From contig CM040117.1 of NCBI GenBank assembly GCA_022559845.1, positions 143,224,732 through 143,288,731 on the forward strand: a DNA stretch of 64,000 nucleotides, given 5' to 3'. The DNA is from Amorphophallus konjac (lineage: Eukaryota; Streptophyta; Magnoliopsida; Alismatales; Araceae). The position numbers and the translations under genes are program-made. Below the pieces are notes generated by a model. That model was not told the DNA's origin, ran no database searches, and saw only the letters and a program-made list of their open reading frames with translations. Below are positions 22,818-34,599 of this stretch, one piece after another (position 1 is the first letter of the stretch; the number at the start of each line of letters is the position of its first letter).

Positions 22818-22944
22818 AAAAATGCATAAAAGTCTTCAGCATTGTCATATTGCATTCTCTCTATAGCAAATCTGTTCATTCAGCAGATGGTCTATGCACC
22901 CTTGTTTGATTTATTCAGCATAGTCAGTGCACATCCATGTTCGT
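22818..22944 (+). repeat. 5' LTR of E, second piece
   Basis: It matches the 3' LTR from atgcataaaagtc (31112) to tgcacatccatgttc (about 31235), then is cut by solo LTR K. The last five bases ttcgt would be the left target duplication of K. Confidence 0.8.
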
Positions 22945-25422
22945 TGTCATGCCCCGACGCGGAAAATCGAGGGCGCGAGTAGTTACGAGGCACTCGTGTC
23001 TATCAGAGCAGGTACAAATTTAATTCTAAGACAAGATATAAGAAGAAATTGATAATTTTATTCCATCAAAATAGAGGTTTGCATCACTAATTTATAAGCC
23101 ATAAAGGCATGATACAATCTTCCAAATATTTCATAATTCTAGTAAGAGTAACTATTGATCTACATAAACCTAGTTAAATCACTCATTCACTGTTGTCCAT
23201 TCCCCTGTTCATTGTCATTTCCTGCAACAATTAACCAAAACGTAGGGTGAGCAAAAAAGTTCAGTAGGATTTTATATCTCTAAAGCCAGGCAATCTTTAA
23301 GTATTTAACACTTTAAACAATTTGTGTCAGGAAGTAGTTGACCATGAATTTCAAGTATGAAATTTTGTATAAGGAATTTCAAGTAATTTCAAGATAACAA
23401 GATAATGTCAAGATCATGATAATAGACAAGACGATGGTCATTTCAGAAATATATCAAGAACTTTCATGATGAGACGATGGGTACTATCATTAAGACAATT
23501 CAAGAACTTTCATGATGAACTTTTAAGTAATATCGAAGTAGAGCAATCACTTGAACTTTAAACAATATAGAAGTAGAACAATCACTTCTACAAGGATATT
23601 TATGATGAATCTTTAAGTAATAACAATATAGAAGTAGAGCAATCATTTCTACCAACACTCAGTAGGATTGGCCAAAGCACTAAGGGGAGATCATGACGAT
23701 ATGACAGCCCCTCATGGAATATCACTATTTGGCTACACACTTAGGGGTTCTCACGACAGTATGATTGCCCCTAACTATAATAGACCATGTATTGGTGAAT
23801 GTCAGCACCTGATCATTATAATACCGGTTTATATTTGGACTTTACCTCGTCCTTGGGATCAGATCAGAACCCCTTTATACACTAGCATTTAAATGTCATT
23901 TCATTGGGACCCATAGCCCCTGACATTTTTTTATATAATTCCATAATATGGCCAAAGAATTTCAAGAACAAGCTCATTTGTAAACAAGTACATATCTGGC
24001 AAAAATTGTGATAATTGCAAAGGAGAGTAGAAAACTCGTTTTAGGCATCATGTTTAACGACATTAAGTCGTAGAATTCAAGGATGACGGTAAACTAGGAA
24101 GGAAGTCAAGTAAATAGAATTATTTTAAATTTCATAGTCTAATCTGATGTATAATTTTCATAATGAAGTGTTTTAGGTAGGAAGTATAATTTTTGAATTT
24201 TAAAATCCTAATTTTTGGTATTTACTATTTATTCATCAATGTACTAGTTATTTGATAAGAAAATAGAGCTTATGTACTAAAAATAAGTTTTACTTGCTAG
24301 AAATAATTTTCATGTGTCACCTTACTGCTGAGATGATAAGATAGACTTTTCATGCTGGAATTAACTTTTTATCATACTAAAAAATTTATTTAACAAATTA
24401 ATATGAATACTAAACATGCTAAATAATCCTCGTACACTAACTTACTGATGAAGTGATAATCATAAGTTTACCATACTGTTTTTATAAATTTTCTGATAAC
24501 AAAATAAATTTTTCATGCTGAAAAATAATTTTTATACATTTATTTGCTAATTATTTGTTGAGAAAATAGGTTTATCATGCTGAAAATAGTTTTTAAATAG
24601 CTTTAGCATACTAAAATTAATTCTAATATGCTACGATAATCCTGACATACTGTAAATAATTTTATCTTACTGAAATTAATTTTTAGCATGCTGAACATAA
24701 TTTTTTATACATTTAGTTACTAATTTCTTGATAGGAAAATATGCAAAAATTAGTTTTAAATAAACTTATCATGTTGAGAAATTATTTCCTATCTCAATAT
24801 GCAAGAGGTAAATTTATCATACTAAAAATAATTTTTAACATGCTGAAGCTAATTTTTATACATTACTTTACTAATAACATGATAAAAATAGATTTTTACA
24901 TACTGAAAAATAGTTTTAAATAACTTTAATATGCTAAAAAATAGTCCTAACAAGCTAAAAATAATTCTAACATGTTGGAATTAATTTTATCATGCTGTCA
25001 ATATTTTTAACATGCTGTAAATATTTTTCATGCATTAATTTCCTACTATTTGATAAGAAAAATAGGTTTAATCATGCTAAAAGTAATTTTCATAACTCAA
25101 TTTCTGATAATATGACAGAAATAAATGTTATCATGCTGATAATACTTTATGAAACATCCATTTACTTATAAGCATACTTTTACATGCTTCAAATGAATTT
25201 TATATCTAAATTTTCTAGTAATATAGACTTATCATGTTGTAAATAGTATTGAACACACTAAAAATATTTTTATTCTGTAAAAATAAATTTAACATGCTGA
25301 ATTTAATATTTAAAATGCTGAAAGTAATTTTAACATGCTAATGCATTACAATTAAGGTGGATTCCAAGTATTATAATCCCAATATATTGTGGCTAAAGTT
25401 TAGTCCCATATTGGAAGTTACA
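22945..25422 (-). mobile_element. Solo LTR K, Ty3/gypsy type, minus strand
   Basis: Read on the minus strand, the segment starts TGTAACTTCCAATATGGG and ends CGGGGCATGACA. These are typical plant LTR ends with a TGT...ACA pair. No coding domain lies inside. The flanking pentamers do not match (ttcgt left, aaaaa right), and E sequence does not continue across it: LTR on the left, gag on the right. This is explained if two insertions recombined and removed the E sequence between them. The right boundary is a proposal from the LTR-like end only. Confidence 0.55.
24120..25345. repeat. AT-rich degenerate repeats within LTR K
   Basis: Over about 1.2 kb the motif catgctgaaaataattttta recurs in many imperfect copies every 30-60 bp, alternating with tttactaat..tgataagaaaataggttt. 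The block is strongly A+T biased. Confidence 0.8.
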
Positions 25423-26458
25423 AAAAACTTCTATGGCTTTATATGTTGGAGAGCTCACCCTTGGGTCAGGACCCAAGGATTTGCATAACCAAGTTATTTC
25501 CTGTGAAAATGACATTATTTCTTTGCAAGCTGAAATTGAAGACCTAAAAAATTCCCTGTCAAAGTTTGTTAAGGGAAAATATAATTTGAATAAATTGCTT
25601 AGAGCTAATGTGAGTTTTCAAAAAGAGGGACTGGGTTACAGTCCAGTAATGAAGAAGGTTGATGGAAATAAATTGAAAACCATTTTTGTTAAAAGTTCAA
25701 AACAAGAAAAACCTTCCACTTTATCTGTTTTTCAGTTCACTACAGAGAAAATAGAAATGTCAAATAAAAATCTGAAAAAGGTTCAAAAATAGAAAAAAAT
25801 TGCAAATCAAAATAAAGCCAAAACTTCTTCTGATGTTGCTGAGAATTCCACTGTCTCTGAAAAATCTCATAAGCAAGTGCATGTAATTAAGAATTCCCCC
25901 ACTCATTCACATGCACATACAAAAATTGATTCTTGCTATTATTGTGGAAAAGTTGGTCATAAAATGCATGAGTGTAGGATAATGGAATCCGATGAGTTGA
26001 ATGCTAAGGAAATCCATGCTAGGAAAACTCATGACAGATACCATGCATTTCAAAATAAGAAAACTCATTGCTCCCATTGTGGGAAGTTGGGCCACAATGC
26101 AGCCTATTGCTGGCATGCCCAAGGAAAGAAAGGTAATTCAAACCTGTAAATTTCCCTACAAATCAGAATGTTCTTGGTAGAAGAATCTTTGCATGCTTCG
26201 TATGTGAGAAAGTTGGCCACTGAGCCTCTGATTGTTGGCATATGAAAAAGAATAACAACTACTATGGCAGAAACAACATAACACCTGTCTACCCACAAAA
26301 ATTCTATGCTCATTCTGTAAAGAAAAATCTGAATGTTTTCATTCATCGTCATTACTGTGGGAAAGTAGGACATGTTATGAATGACTGCTACTTCATAAAT
26401 TTGATAATAAGAATGCTTGGAATTCTTGGAGTACACCGACTAGAGGTGTTACTTAGCT
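25423..26458 (+). pseudogene. gag: Sirevirus gag fragment with four zinc-knuckle motifs (element E)
   Basis: The segment begins in the coiled-coil part of Gag (NDIISLQAEIEDLKNSLSKF), with the NLNKLLRANVSFQKEGLGY signature also seen in A. It is followed by a Lys/Ser linker with a stop at 25790-25792. Four retroviral-type knuckles follow: CYYCGKVGHKMHEC (25934-25975), CSHCGKLGHNAAYC (26069-26110), a third at 26194-26235 with TGA between His and Ala, and a fourth at 26347-26388 whose first Cys codon is CGT (Arg). Knuckles 1-2 and 3-4 are in different frames because of an indel at about 26150-26190. The N-terminus is lost at the K junction. Gag normally coats the RNA; this copy cannot be functional. 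Confidence 0.8.
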
Positions 26459-28377
26459 GACAGGACCCAAGAGTTCTTTGGCTCCTAGATTTACAAAATG
26501 ATTATGTCTTGTAGGTGTGCCTTGAAGAAAGAAATAAAAGGGGTAAATAAAATCAAGGCACATAAAGGTCAGCCAACCCCATTCTCTACTATTGTTTGTT
26601 TTGATTATTCTTCTAAAAAGTTTGATTGTCTGATCAGAATGAGACTTTGATTGCTGATTAACTCTCATTTCTTCAAATGATGCTGTTGATTGTTGTTATC
26701 TTGTAATGAGCACTGAATATCTGATCATCTCCCATATAGATAGTTTCATGCTGAGAACCTGTTTATGTTAATCTATCATGCTCACAGTTGTTGCACAAAT
26801 CTGCATGACCCTGAACATTGCATGTAGATTAAGATTGTCGTGAGGATATTCTTGCGACATTACTGTGTCTCTAAGAAAAGAACCGATGTATGATTGAAAA
26901 TCTCTGCACTATGTGAGGGGGAGTTGAGGTGAACTGAGCCAGTTAGACTTCTAGAGGTGCACTCATCTGAGAGAACATGAGTCGTGATGTTCCACTAGCT
27001 GCACAGGTTGAGAAGTCAGATTGGCTATGAGTTGAACTTCTGTCTGGAACAATCATGCTGGTTTTGATTCAGTGGAATAGCTATTGGTGTCTGAGTGTTG
27101 GTTCTTGAAAGGTTGTATTGTGCTAAATGTTGAGAAAGCTCGTGGCTTGAAGAAGAGCAAGTAAAATTGTGTCTTTGGCTGTTTGAAAATCATTCCCTAA
27201 TTTGATCCCTACTCTAATGTGGCTTTCTCTCCAACACTCCTTCTTACCCCTGTTCTAGTCTTCAAAACCTTCGTCTCATCAAGATTTCCGGCTATATGAT
27301 TTAAGGGGAGTAAAATTTAAAATGTATCACCTTACCCATTTTCAATTGATTGGTTATCAAAGAATGCTCTGAACTAAAAATAAATTTTCTGACTTTTACA
27401 GAAATATGATTCTCTGTCTATAGGGATTAAATTAAAAAGTAAACTATTTGCAATTATACCTGAATCAATCATCAATGGTCTTGAAATCACCTAAAAACTG
27501 GATCTGCTCAAAAGTTTTTCCAAAAATCTGAACACCACTAGTAATAAGTCAATCTGGAAAAAGACCTTATGCTTATATGGTTCCTATGCCATGTTCTAAG
27601 AAAAACTTATTAAAAGACCAGGAATACGCCATTAAAAAGAAAAATTAAAATCAGGCAGAGCAATGGCATTTCATTTGAGAAACTGACCGTCTATATCAAA
27701 GAAATATAGAGGTTTTGTCATGATAATGAATGATTATCTCTGTTCAAAAATTATGAAGCATAACGGTATACTTCACTGAGTAACCAGGGATTTTGGTGTC
27801 TAATCAACATGTTTTCTTATGTAAAAAGGTAGAGTATCACTAGAATGCTCAATCACAAAAATAAAAGATCAATGGTAAAAAAGGTTGACTCTGGGTTCTT
27901 TTTCAATACACTTAGACTGGTATAAGCTCAATATAAGAAAGTTTTTTAAATCAGATTGCTTAGTGAAAATGATCAGTAAGGTTTTTGGGTCAATGATTGA
28001 GCATCGTACTTCTTTTAGATTATTTCAGTTCCATTAATTTTCATTCAAAAGAATAATAGCAGACGGTTTTCGGTCTTCAATATAATCCCAATATACAGAA
28101 TATCATATAAGAGTAAAAAGAAGGCATGTTTATTTAAAGCAAGGGCATTCTAGGTATCCATATTTTGAAATAGGGTAAAGTCATTAATTGTTTTTAAAAG
28201 AAACCCTATTTATAGAGTATTCATTTCGTTTTTCTCTCAACTCGAAGCATTCGTCCTCGACCGTGAATTCTTCGCTCGAGCTATTCAAACCAACACCCCA
28301 GTCTTCCCATTCTTCTCATTCTGCATTCTACTCTTTCTTGGTCCACCCTCCACCCTTCCTCCTTCACTGCATCCACA
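26459..28377 (+). other. Non-coding interior of element E; pol absent
   Basis: AT-rich sequence with no retroviral enzyme motif on either strand. Purine-tract-like gtgagggggagttgagg lies at about 26916. The stretch at about 28190-28377 is a plausible leader for the following ORF, ending in cacaatg. Confidence 0.6.
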
Positions 28378-30747
28378 ATGTCCTCTCCGGCCGCCACGAG
28401 CAAGGGGAAGAGGAAGGAAATGGAGGTACAGCCACTGGAGGGTCATAAGCCAGCAAAGGTCGATGTGCCGTCACCGAAAGAGAAGAGGCTGAAGAAAGGT
28501 AAGGGAAAAGAAAAGGTAGCAGACTCTGTACGTAAAGAAGAAGATATCTCAGTTGAGGCATCAAGTCAAGCCGAAATAACTCTGGAAGCTAGAAAGATTG
28601 TTTTCTCACGGTACGTGGATTTTCATGATTACACAATGATTGCAAAATTTCCTGAGTTGATTGAGAATTTTAAAGTTCAAAAATGGAAGAAAGTTTTGGG
28701 CAAGCATAGAGTATATTATCTGAGACTTGTAGCTGAGTTCTATCACAATCTGAAATATGATTCGGATCAGGCAAAACTGTTGACTATTGTCAAGAGGACT
28801 AAGATTGAAATCTCAAGGTATCTCCTACATAAAGCATTTAGAATACCAAAAGAAGGATAAACTGAAAGAGAGTTTGTGTATGATCTTCATGATGCATATT
28901 CACTCATCACAGATGAGCCTAAGAATCCCCAAGACAAAAAACAAACAAAATTGGGTCAGTTCAACGCAAGCAAACTTTCTCCCCTTAAGAGATTAATGCA
29001 TCACATTCTCACTACAATGATTACTCCACAAGTTGGAGGAAGAGGAAGACTGACCAAAACTCAAAGATTCATTCTCTACTGTTTACTGAAAAGAATCAAA
29101 ATTTGTCTACCAGAGATAATTATTCAGATAATGAGAACTTGCAAAGAGTCTAGAAGACATTTACCATATGCAGCCCACTTGACAGCTATTTTTAAGAAAG
29201 TAGGGATTCCTCTAGAAAATGAGAGTTCAATGGATATACCCAAAGTGAATATTTACAATATAGATTTTATATCCAAATACATGAGATTAGAACCTACAAC
29301 TTCAAGTCAAGTGAAAGAACAAGCTGAAAAGAATGTACTTAGTCAGGGGGAGGATCTGCCTCCAGTAGTGGAACAAGCTAAAGAAATAATTGTTGAACAA
29401 CAAGAAGATGTTGGAAGAGAAATTGAAAAATAAACTACTAATGAGCCTACTGAGAAGAACATAGAAGACCTACAATTAGAACAAGAAATCCATGAGTTGG
29501 ACTTAACTGATGCTCAAATAGTACAACAGCTGGATCAAAACATCAATGAGCTATTTGATAAATTTGGAGTGCAATCTGAGCAGGAACAACAAATAGATCA
29601 GCAAGAACAAGAGGAAGAATAGCCAAGAGAAGTTGCTGAACAAGCGGCAGAATCACAAGGTATGGAAGAGGAAAGTGAAGAAGAAACTGCATTCGAATAA
29701 GAACTTTTGGCTGAAATGGTTACCGAGATCATGAAAGAAGAAGCTGACTAAGTTTTGGAAGAAATTATTGATTTAGTTGTTAATGAATAGGAGGATGAAC
29801 AACAAAGAGACGAAGAAGCTCAGAATGAAGAAGAACCACAGGGAGCTCAAGAAACTGATCAAGAAGCTCCACAGGAAGCTCCAGGGGCTATTGAGGAAGA
29901 TACACAGGAGTATGTTATGGGACCAGCTCCTCTATATCAATTGTATCCAAGAATGTCTCTTGCCCCTGCTTCTTCATATGGACCCCATCTGGGGGGAATG
30001 GTTGGCCTTGGTATACCACCCCCACTGTCTCCTGAATAGCAACCTGCCTACCGTACTGAATTTCCAGATTCTAGTGCCTCTTCATTCAGTTCACCCCGAT
30101 CCAGTGTTGAACCCAACATTGCAGAAATGTTGACTAATTTGACACATATGGTGATGAATCAGAATGATTTGATGAATGCATAATTTCTTTTCACAAACTT
30201 TCATCTGAACCGATTAAATGCTAGGATGCAACTTATGGAAAACACGGTGAATACTCAATGGATACAGTTTATGTCTGATAAACAAAGGATTGATGCAGCA
30301 TTGCGAGAGCTTTTGGAATCTCTTATGAGAGTATGCAACAGGGTTGGAGAAATGGTGAGTAGCATGCAAGATACTCAAGCTACATCATTCAGCAAGCTTA
30401 CTAAAGTTCTTGACCACACTTTCGATCTCAAGATAGAATTTGAAAAGATGAAGACTATTGTGAACAAACTTGCAGCAAGTCAGTGGGAGATCATTAATAA
30501 ATTTAAAGTTGTCCAGTCACAATTAGAGAACCTCTCAGAGAATATCAGACATGTTATCATAAAACAAGACTCCAAATCCTCCCTAGTGGACAGATTGGGG
30601 AGTATGGTACATCACAGGTTTAACGAGTTGTCAAATTCCATCAGAGAACTTCAAGCCTCCGTGATGAACAGACTTGCAGCCCCAGGTTCTAGCTCTGCAC
30701 CATATCCAAGAGACCGGGGAGGCTACAGGGGTCCATATGGTCACTAA
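28378..30747 (+). pseudogene. Third ORF (env-like position) of element E
   Basis: A single reading frame runs from ATG 28378 to TAA 30745-30747, 789 codons, with eight internal stops (28858, 29431, 29620, 29698, 29749, 29788, 30037, 30181) and no frameshift. Residues 1-60 are basic and Lys-rich. Residues about 75-300 resemble the conserved domain common in plant transposon proteins of unknown function (FSRYVDFHDYTMIAKFPEL onward). Residues 300-510 are Glu/Gln-rich and 510-600 Pro/Ser-rich. Residues about 615-770 form a long coiled coil (MENTVNTQWIQF to VMNRLAA) with an Arg/Gly-rich end. No transmembrane segment or signal peptide is evident, so a true envelope role is unsupported. Position after gag/pol and before the 3' LTR fits the extra ORF of Sireviruses. 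Confidence 0.7.
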
Positions 30748-31045
30748 TTTCCAAGAGTTCCCCATTCTTTTTGCTAATGACAAAGGCAAAGAATGGTATC
30801 AAATGTTTTGGAGTCATGTTATGAACGGATGCAAAAGTGAAGGCTCGGTACTCTGTATGGGAAGGGAAAGAAAAACAACTCTCACTTTACATGTGATGAT
30901 CAGTCATACATTAGCTTCATTTTTCTTTCTGAACATAGAAATTTTAGCATTGCAACTATTTTGTTGTTTTTGAATGAACATGACTTAGTGTGTTGATTGT
31001 TAATTTCATTCTCTGAATAATACATGACACATAGTTGTCATCATC

Positions 31046-31059
31046 AAAAAGGGGAAGAT
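31046..31059 (+). promoter_or_regulatory. Polypurine tract of element E
   Basis: aaaaaggggaagat directly abuts the 3' LTR start, as in element A. Confidence 0.8.
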
Positions 31060-32335
31060 TGTTAGAACCCTAGTTTTGATAATGACAATCTATGAATCAT
31101 GTTGAGATCAAAATGCATAAAAGTCTTCTGCATTGTCATATTGCATTCTCTCTATAGCAAGTCTGTTCATTCAGCAAATGGTCTATGCACCCTTGTTTGA
31201 TTCGTTCTGCATAGTCAGTGCACATCCATGTTCATTCTGCATCAGGTCAGTGCATATGTCCACTAGGTTGCATTAAAGGTCTGAACATAACTTGTATAAA
31301 TCATCACAAGGTTTGTGCATGTTTGTGTCTAAGGGACACATAGTCGGTGCAATCACTATTGTTGCACGCAAATGAGTCGGTGCATATTGTGCTTTATGCT
31401 CAATAAGTCGGTGCAACTTGTTGCTGTACCTCGAACAAGGTCGATGCATTACTTGTTTCACTCATGCAACCTCTATGCAAGTTCTGCATCGCACACGATC
31501 TAACTTGGTGCAATCACTGGAGAGGTCGGTGCAAGTTTTTGTCTAGCTATGCACATAAAGTCTGAGCATGTTACGTTCTTAGCATATGGAGTCAGTGCAA
31601 CTCTTGCACTGTTCACATCAGGTTCGTGCATATTAATATAGTCATTGTGTGCAGATTAGGTCTATGGTGCATAACAGTTAGTGCATGTCCATGTCTGCCT
31701 TGTGCATTAGTGTGTAGGCTGCATAAAAGGGTCATGAATATCTCTGTCTATTGCACATGAGGTATGTGCATTATTGTCTGATGCATAATCAGGTCGGTGT
31801 ATACCTCAACATGGCTCGTGTGAAGTTAGTGCATATCTCCTTTGTGCACTATCAAGGTCTTTGCAGTTCACTGTAGCACAGCAATGTAGGTCTGTGCAAT
31901 CTTGATTCCTTGTATATGTAACGTCCATTCATCTTAGGCTAAGGCACATTGGGTTGGTGCATTCTTTGCATCATGCACACTCGTTCTTCTTATGCTTCAA
32001 TTAATGTCTGTGCATGATTCTCATATCGCCTAATAGAGTCCGTGCATGTCCTTCACATAGCTTAATAAAGTCTGAGCATCTTCTTTGCTCATCTAAAGAA
32101 CTGATATTTTCTATGTTTGTCGACAGGGACTACACTGAAGAAAGTTCAGAGAATCAAGACACTCGTTCGTAAAATTTAAGGATGGCACGTGATCCCAGAC
32201 TGAAGGGTGAGCTATGCTCGTGACACGTGAAAAGATGTCGAGTTCAGATGCTGCCACGTGGCCCTAGATTTTCAGATCTGGACAAAAAAGCTTGGGCGGG
32301 AAATGTGTTCTCCATGCGCCCTTCTCACACGGGTG
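31060..32335 (+). repeat. 3' LTR of element E, truncated
   Basis: It starts TGTTAGAACCCTAG. From 31230 to 32090 it is an array of ggtcggtgcaa and agtctgtgcat motifs every 25-40 bp, analogous to the agtctgtaca array of A. G-boxes and an E2F-like site follow, then similarity to LTR A ends near 32335 before any TATA box or the expected CAACA end. Confidence 0.7.
32186..32303 (+). promoter_or_regulatory. Three G-boxes and an E2F-like site in LTR of E
   Basis: CACGTG at 32186-32191, 32224-32229 and 32255-32260, then GGGCGGGAAA at 32294-32303. The flanks gcacgtgatcc, gacacgtg and gatgctgccacgtgg match those of A although the intervening bases differ. Confidence 0.75.
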
Positions 32336-33734
32336 TTGCACAGGTTTTTATGTCGATTAACCGGGGTGAGAGAAGGGATACAGTAGTGACGAAAAATATG
32401 GGAGTTTGATGTATCTTGGGTATCCTCATTATGGGTGCATGCCTCTCACGGCGGTACCAGGTACTCTCCTTTCACAGAAAGTCGAAAAGGGTCGAATGGC
32501 ACGGAAGTGTCAGGATAAGATTTAACCGGACAAGATGCGGGCGTGCCAGTCGATATCTCGACAATCACTCATGGAACAAAGGTTTGACAGGGGAAGCGCC
32601 ACCAGGGCGCGGCATGTGGGCTCGGGTGATCGGACGACACGTGAAGAGAAGGGCTTCCATGGGTGCGAGTGCGTAGGTGATTGTGGGAATCGTGTACAGG
32701 ACGTCTTTCCCCACCGGCCGCAAGCAACCGATGTTTATTTACATCAGATTGAATCCGAATACCTTCGTTCTAAGCTGAAGAGAAGTCCGTATGTGTGTCT
32801 GAAGCCATGGGTAGAGGGCCAGGGGCGTTCAGCGGCTAGGGGTAAGCGTAAGATTGAGGGGTGTTAACTGGGGTCATGGTGTTGGGCACGGATGCCGAGT
32901 TGAGTGGGTAGGAAGCTGGAGGCCCGAATACGGACGTATGTATTTCACTGGTTTTATGATGAGCCACATGGGCTTTACAAGCGGGCCTTAATGGGCCGAA
33001 GTACAACTGGAGCAAGCTGCGGGATAATTTCGACATGTGAGTCGGTCCCCGAGTCGTTGCGTGACAAAGCGGATATCCGCGTGTTCTGCTAGAACTCTTT
33101 ACAGAGGAGTTGGTGTGGGTCCGACTGCCTTGGTGGTCAGAACGGACACGGGCTGGCGCCTGGCGGAGGTTGGACGCGGCTTGATGTGAGCGGTCGGGCC
33201 CAGATCTCGGACGGTGAGCGTTGTGAAGCTAGAGAGTCGAGGTCGGCCCCGGGATTGTGATTCCCGAGCCAGAGGTCCGACTAGACTTGATTTGTCAATT
33301 TGAGGGGCCGACGGCCGGCTGGGAGGTGAAAGGTGGGTACGCGGTTCTGTGTTGAGGGCCGACGCGGCGTTATGAAGTACCCTTCGTCACCGACGTAAGT
33401 GTCGTAAGTTGCCATACACAGGCAGACCCGGGATGCAGGCGTACTTGCCATTGGTACGGTCATCTTACACGCGGCGGAGATGGACTTGGTATGAGACGGC
33501 TAAACACCGCATGAGGGGAGTACGTCCGACATACCCTCGGTGTGTGGGAGCCGACTAGCAAGCCAACCGCGCGCGCACTTGTCTTCTCGCGTTCCCGACC
33601 CCTGCCGAAAGCCTCAGGAATCCGAGGGTGCGACAATTAGGCCGGGGAAGTTTGCTCGGTGTGTTGCTTCCTTGCTTCATGCCTGCATGCATTGGTAAGG
33701 GGGCAATTTATAGAAGTTGAAGGGGTGGGGGTGG
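32336..33734. other. GC-rich region between element E and hairpin array; nothing recognised
   Basis: About 1.4 kb without a supported ORF, repeat or known element end. The truncated end of E lies at its left edge. It may be the far upstream region of the PMD gene or part of an unrecognised transposon. Confidence 0.5.
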
Positions 33735-34140
33735 GGTTTAGGCGGACCAAGTTGAGGGTCCAACTTGGTCCGGGTAAACCCCCCAAATAGTATTTTTATT
33801 ATTATTTTATTTGAGTTTTTTTATGTGTTTTCTGTGTGTGTGTCGGAGTGGAGGGGTGGGGTTTAGGCGGACCAGCCCAAGGGGATGGTCTGGTCCTCCT
33901 AAACCCCTCTTCGGAGGGGAAATTCCTTTTTTTTTTATTTTGGAGAGGTTTAGGCGGACCAGCTTGGGGGTCCAAGCTGGTCTGCCCAAACCCCCTCCCC
34001 CTAGGGGGTTTAGGCGAACCAGCCTTGTGGTCCAGGCTGGTCCGCCTAAACTCCTCTCCCGGGGGGTTTAGGCGGACCAAAGTGGTCCTTTTTTTATTTA
34101 AAAATTTTTTTTATTATTATTCAAGGGTTTAGGCGGACCA
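33735..34140. repeat. Array of hairpins built on gtttaggcggaccagc
   Basis: Four imperfect hairpins lie at about 33735-33780, 33860-33906, 33947-33995 and 34005-34052. Each has a left arm like gtttaggcggaccagc, a short centre and a right arm like gctggtccgcctaaac. Two further left arms (34065, 34125) have no full partner. The short centres mean each unit could fold as a stem of about 20 bp in RNA or single-stranded DNA. Confidence 0.85.
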
Positions 34141-34174
34141 GGTAGAAGAGAGAGAGCGGGGTTGGTCCCACCTC

Positions 34175-34181
34175 TATAAAA
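34175..34181 (+). promoter_or_regulatory. Candidate TATA box after the hairpin array
   Basis: The sequence ctctataaaacc lies about 35 bp after the last gtttaggcggacc unit. It could serve transcription toward the PMD gene, but no transcript evidence is available and the distance to the ORF is 1.4 kb. Confidence 0.35.
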
Positions 34182-34599
34182 CCTAATTTTTTTGGTTGTT
34201 TTCTTCCTAAATTGGCTAAGAAGAAAAGGATAGGAGGATACTAGCAGGATACTGGTTGACCGGCCACGTGCGTGCGAGGAACTTGGGTATTGTGATTGAC
34301 GTAATCCCGGGGCTTCGTCTTAGCGAGTTCTTCCACGTACGGGTACTCCGAACAAACTTTGCACGAACCTTGGACCGTGAAGTTAGGAATTTCCAGGAAC
34401 TGGGACTGGGGAGGGCCGTCGGGCCTCTGAGCTGAGGGGAGGGTGTGGCCCCCGAGGAGTTCGCCCTCTCCGGGGGTGCGGCCACGCCCCGGGGAGGACT
34501 GGCCCCGGGCGAGTCACAACCCCGGGGGTCTTCCTTTGTCATCTGGGGATATCCTTTGAAGGATATAGGGTCTCGGGATATTGGAACGGCCCATAGGGG

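Larger units (their letters stand above)
19167..32335 (+). mobile_element. Sirevirus-type element E, damaged and nested
   Basis: The 5' LTR begins TGTTGGAACCCTGG at 19167 and the 3' LTR begins TGTTAGAACCCTAG at 31060, directly after the tract aaaaaggggaagat. The 5' LTR is split by a LINE and then cut by solo LTR K. The interior retains a gag fragment and a long downstream ORF but no pol. The 3' LTR resembles that of A up to the E2F-like site, then stops matching at about 32335, so its end is missing. Boundaries at the right end are approximate. Confidence 0.75.

Noticed and set aside
28378..30747. Envelope glycoprotein in element E
   Set aside because: No signal peptide or transmembrane segment is visible; only the position is env-like.
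32227..32867. Short overlapping frames after element E
   Set aside because: GC-rich DNA favours long frames; no recognisable domain.
33735..34140. Interstitial telomere repeat
   Set aside because: The unit contains cctaaacc but no run of the TTTAGGG heptamer; the similarity is partial.
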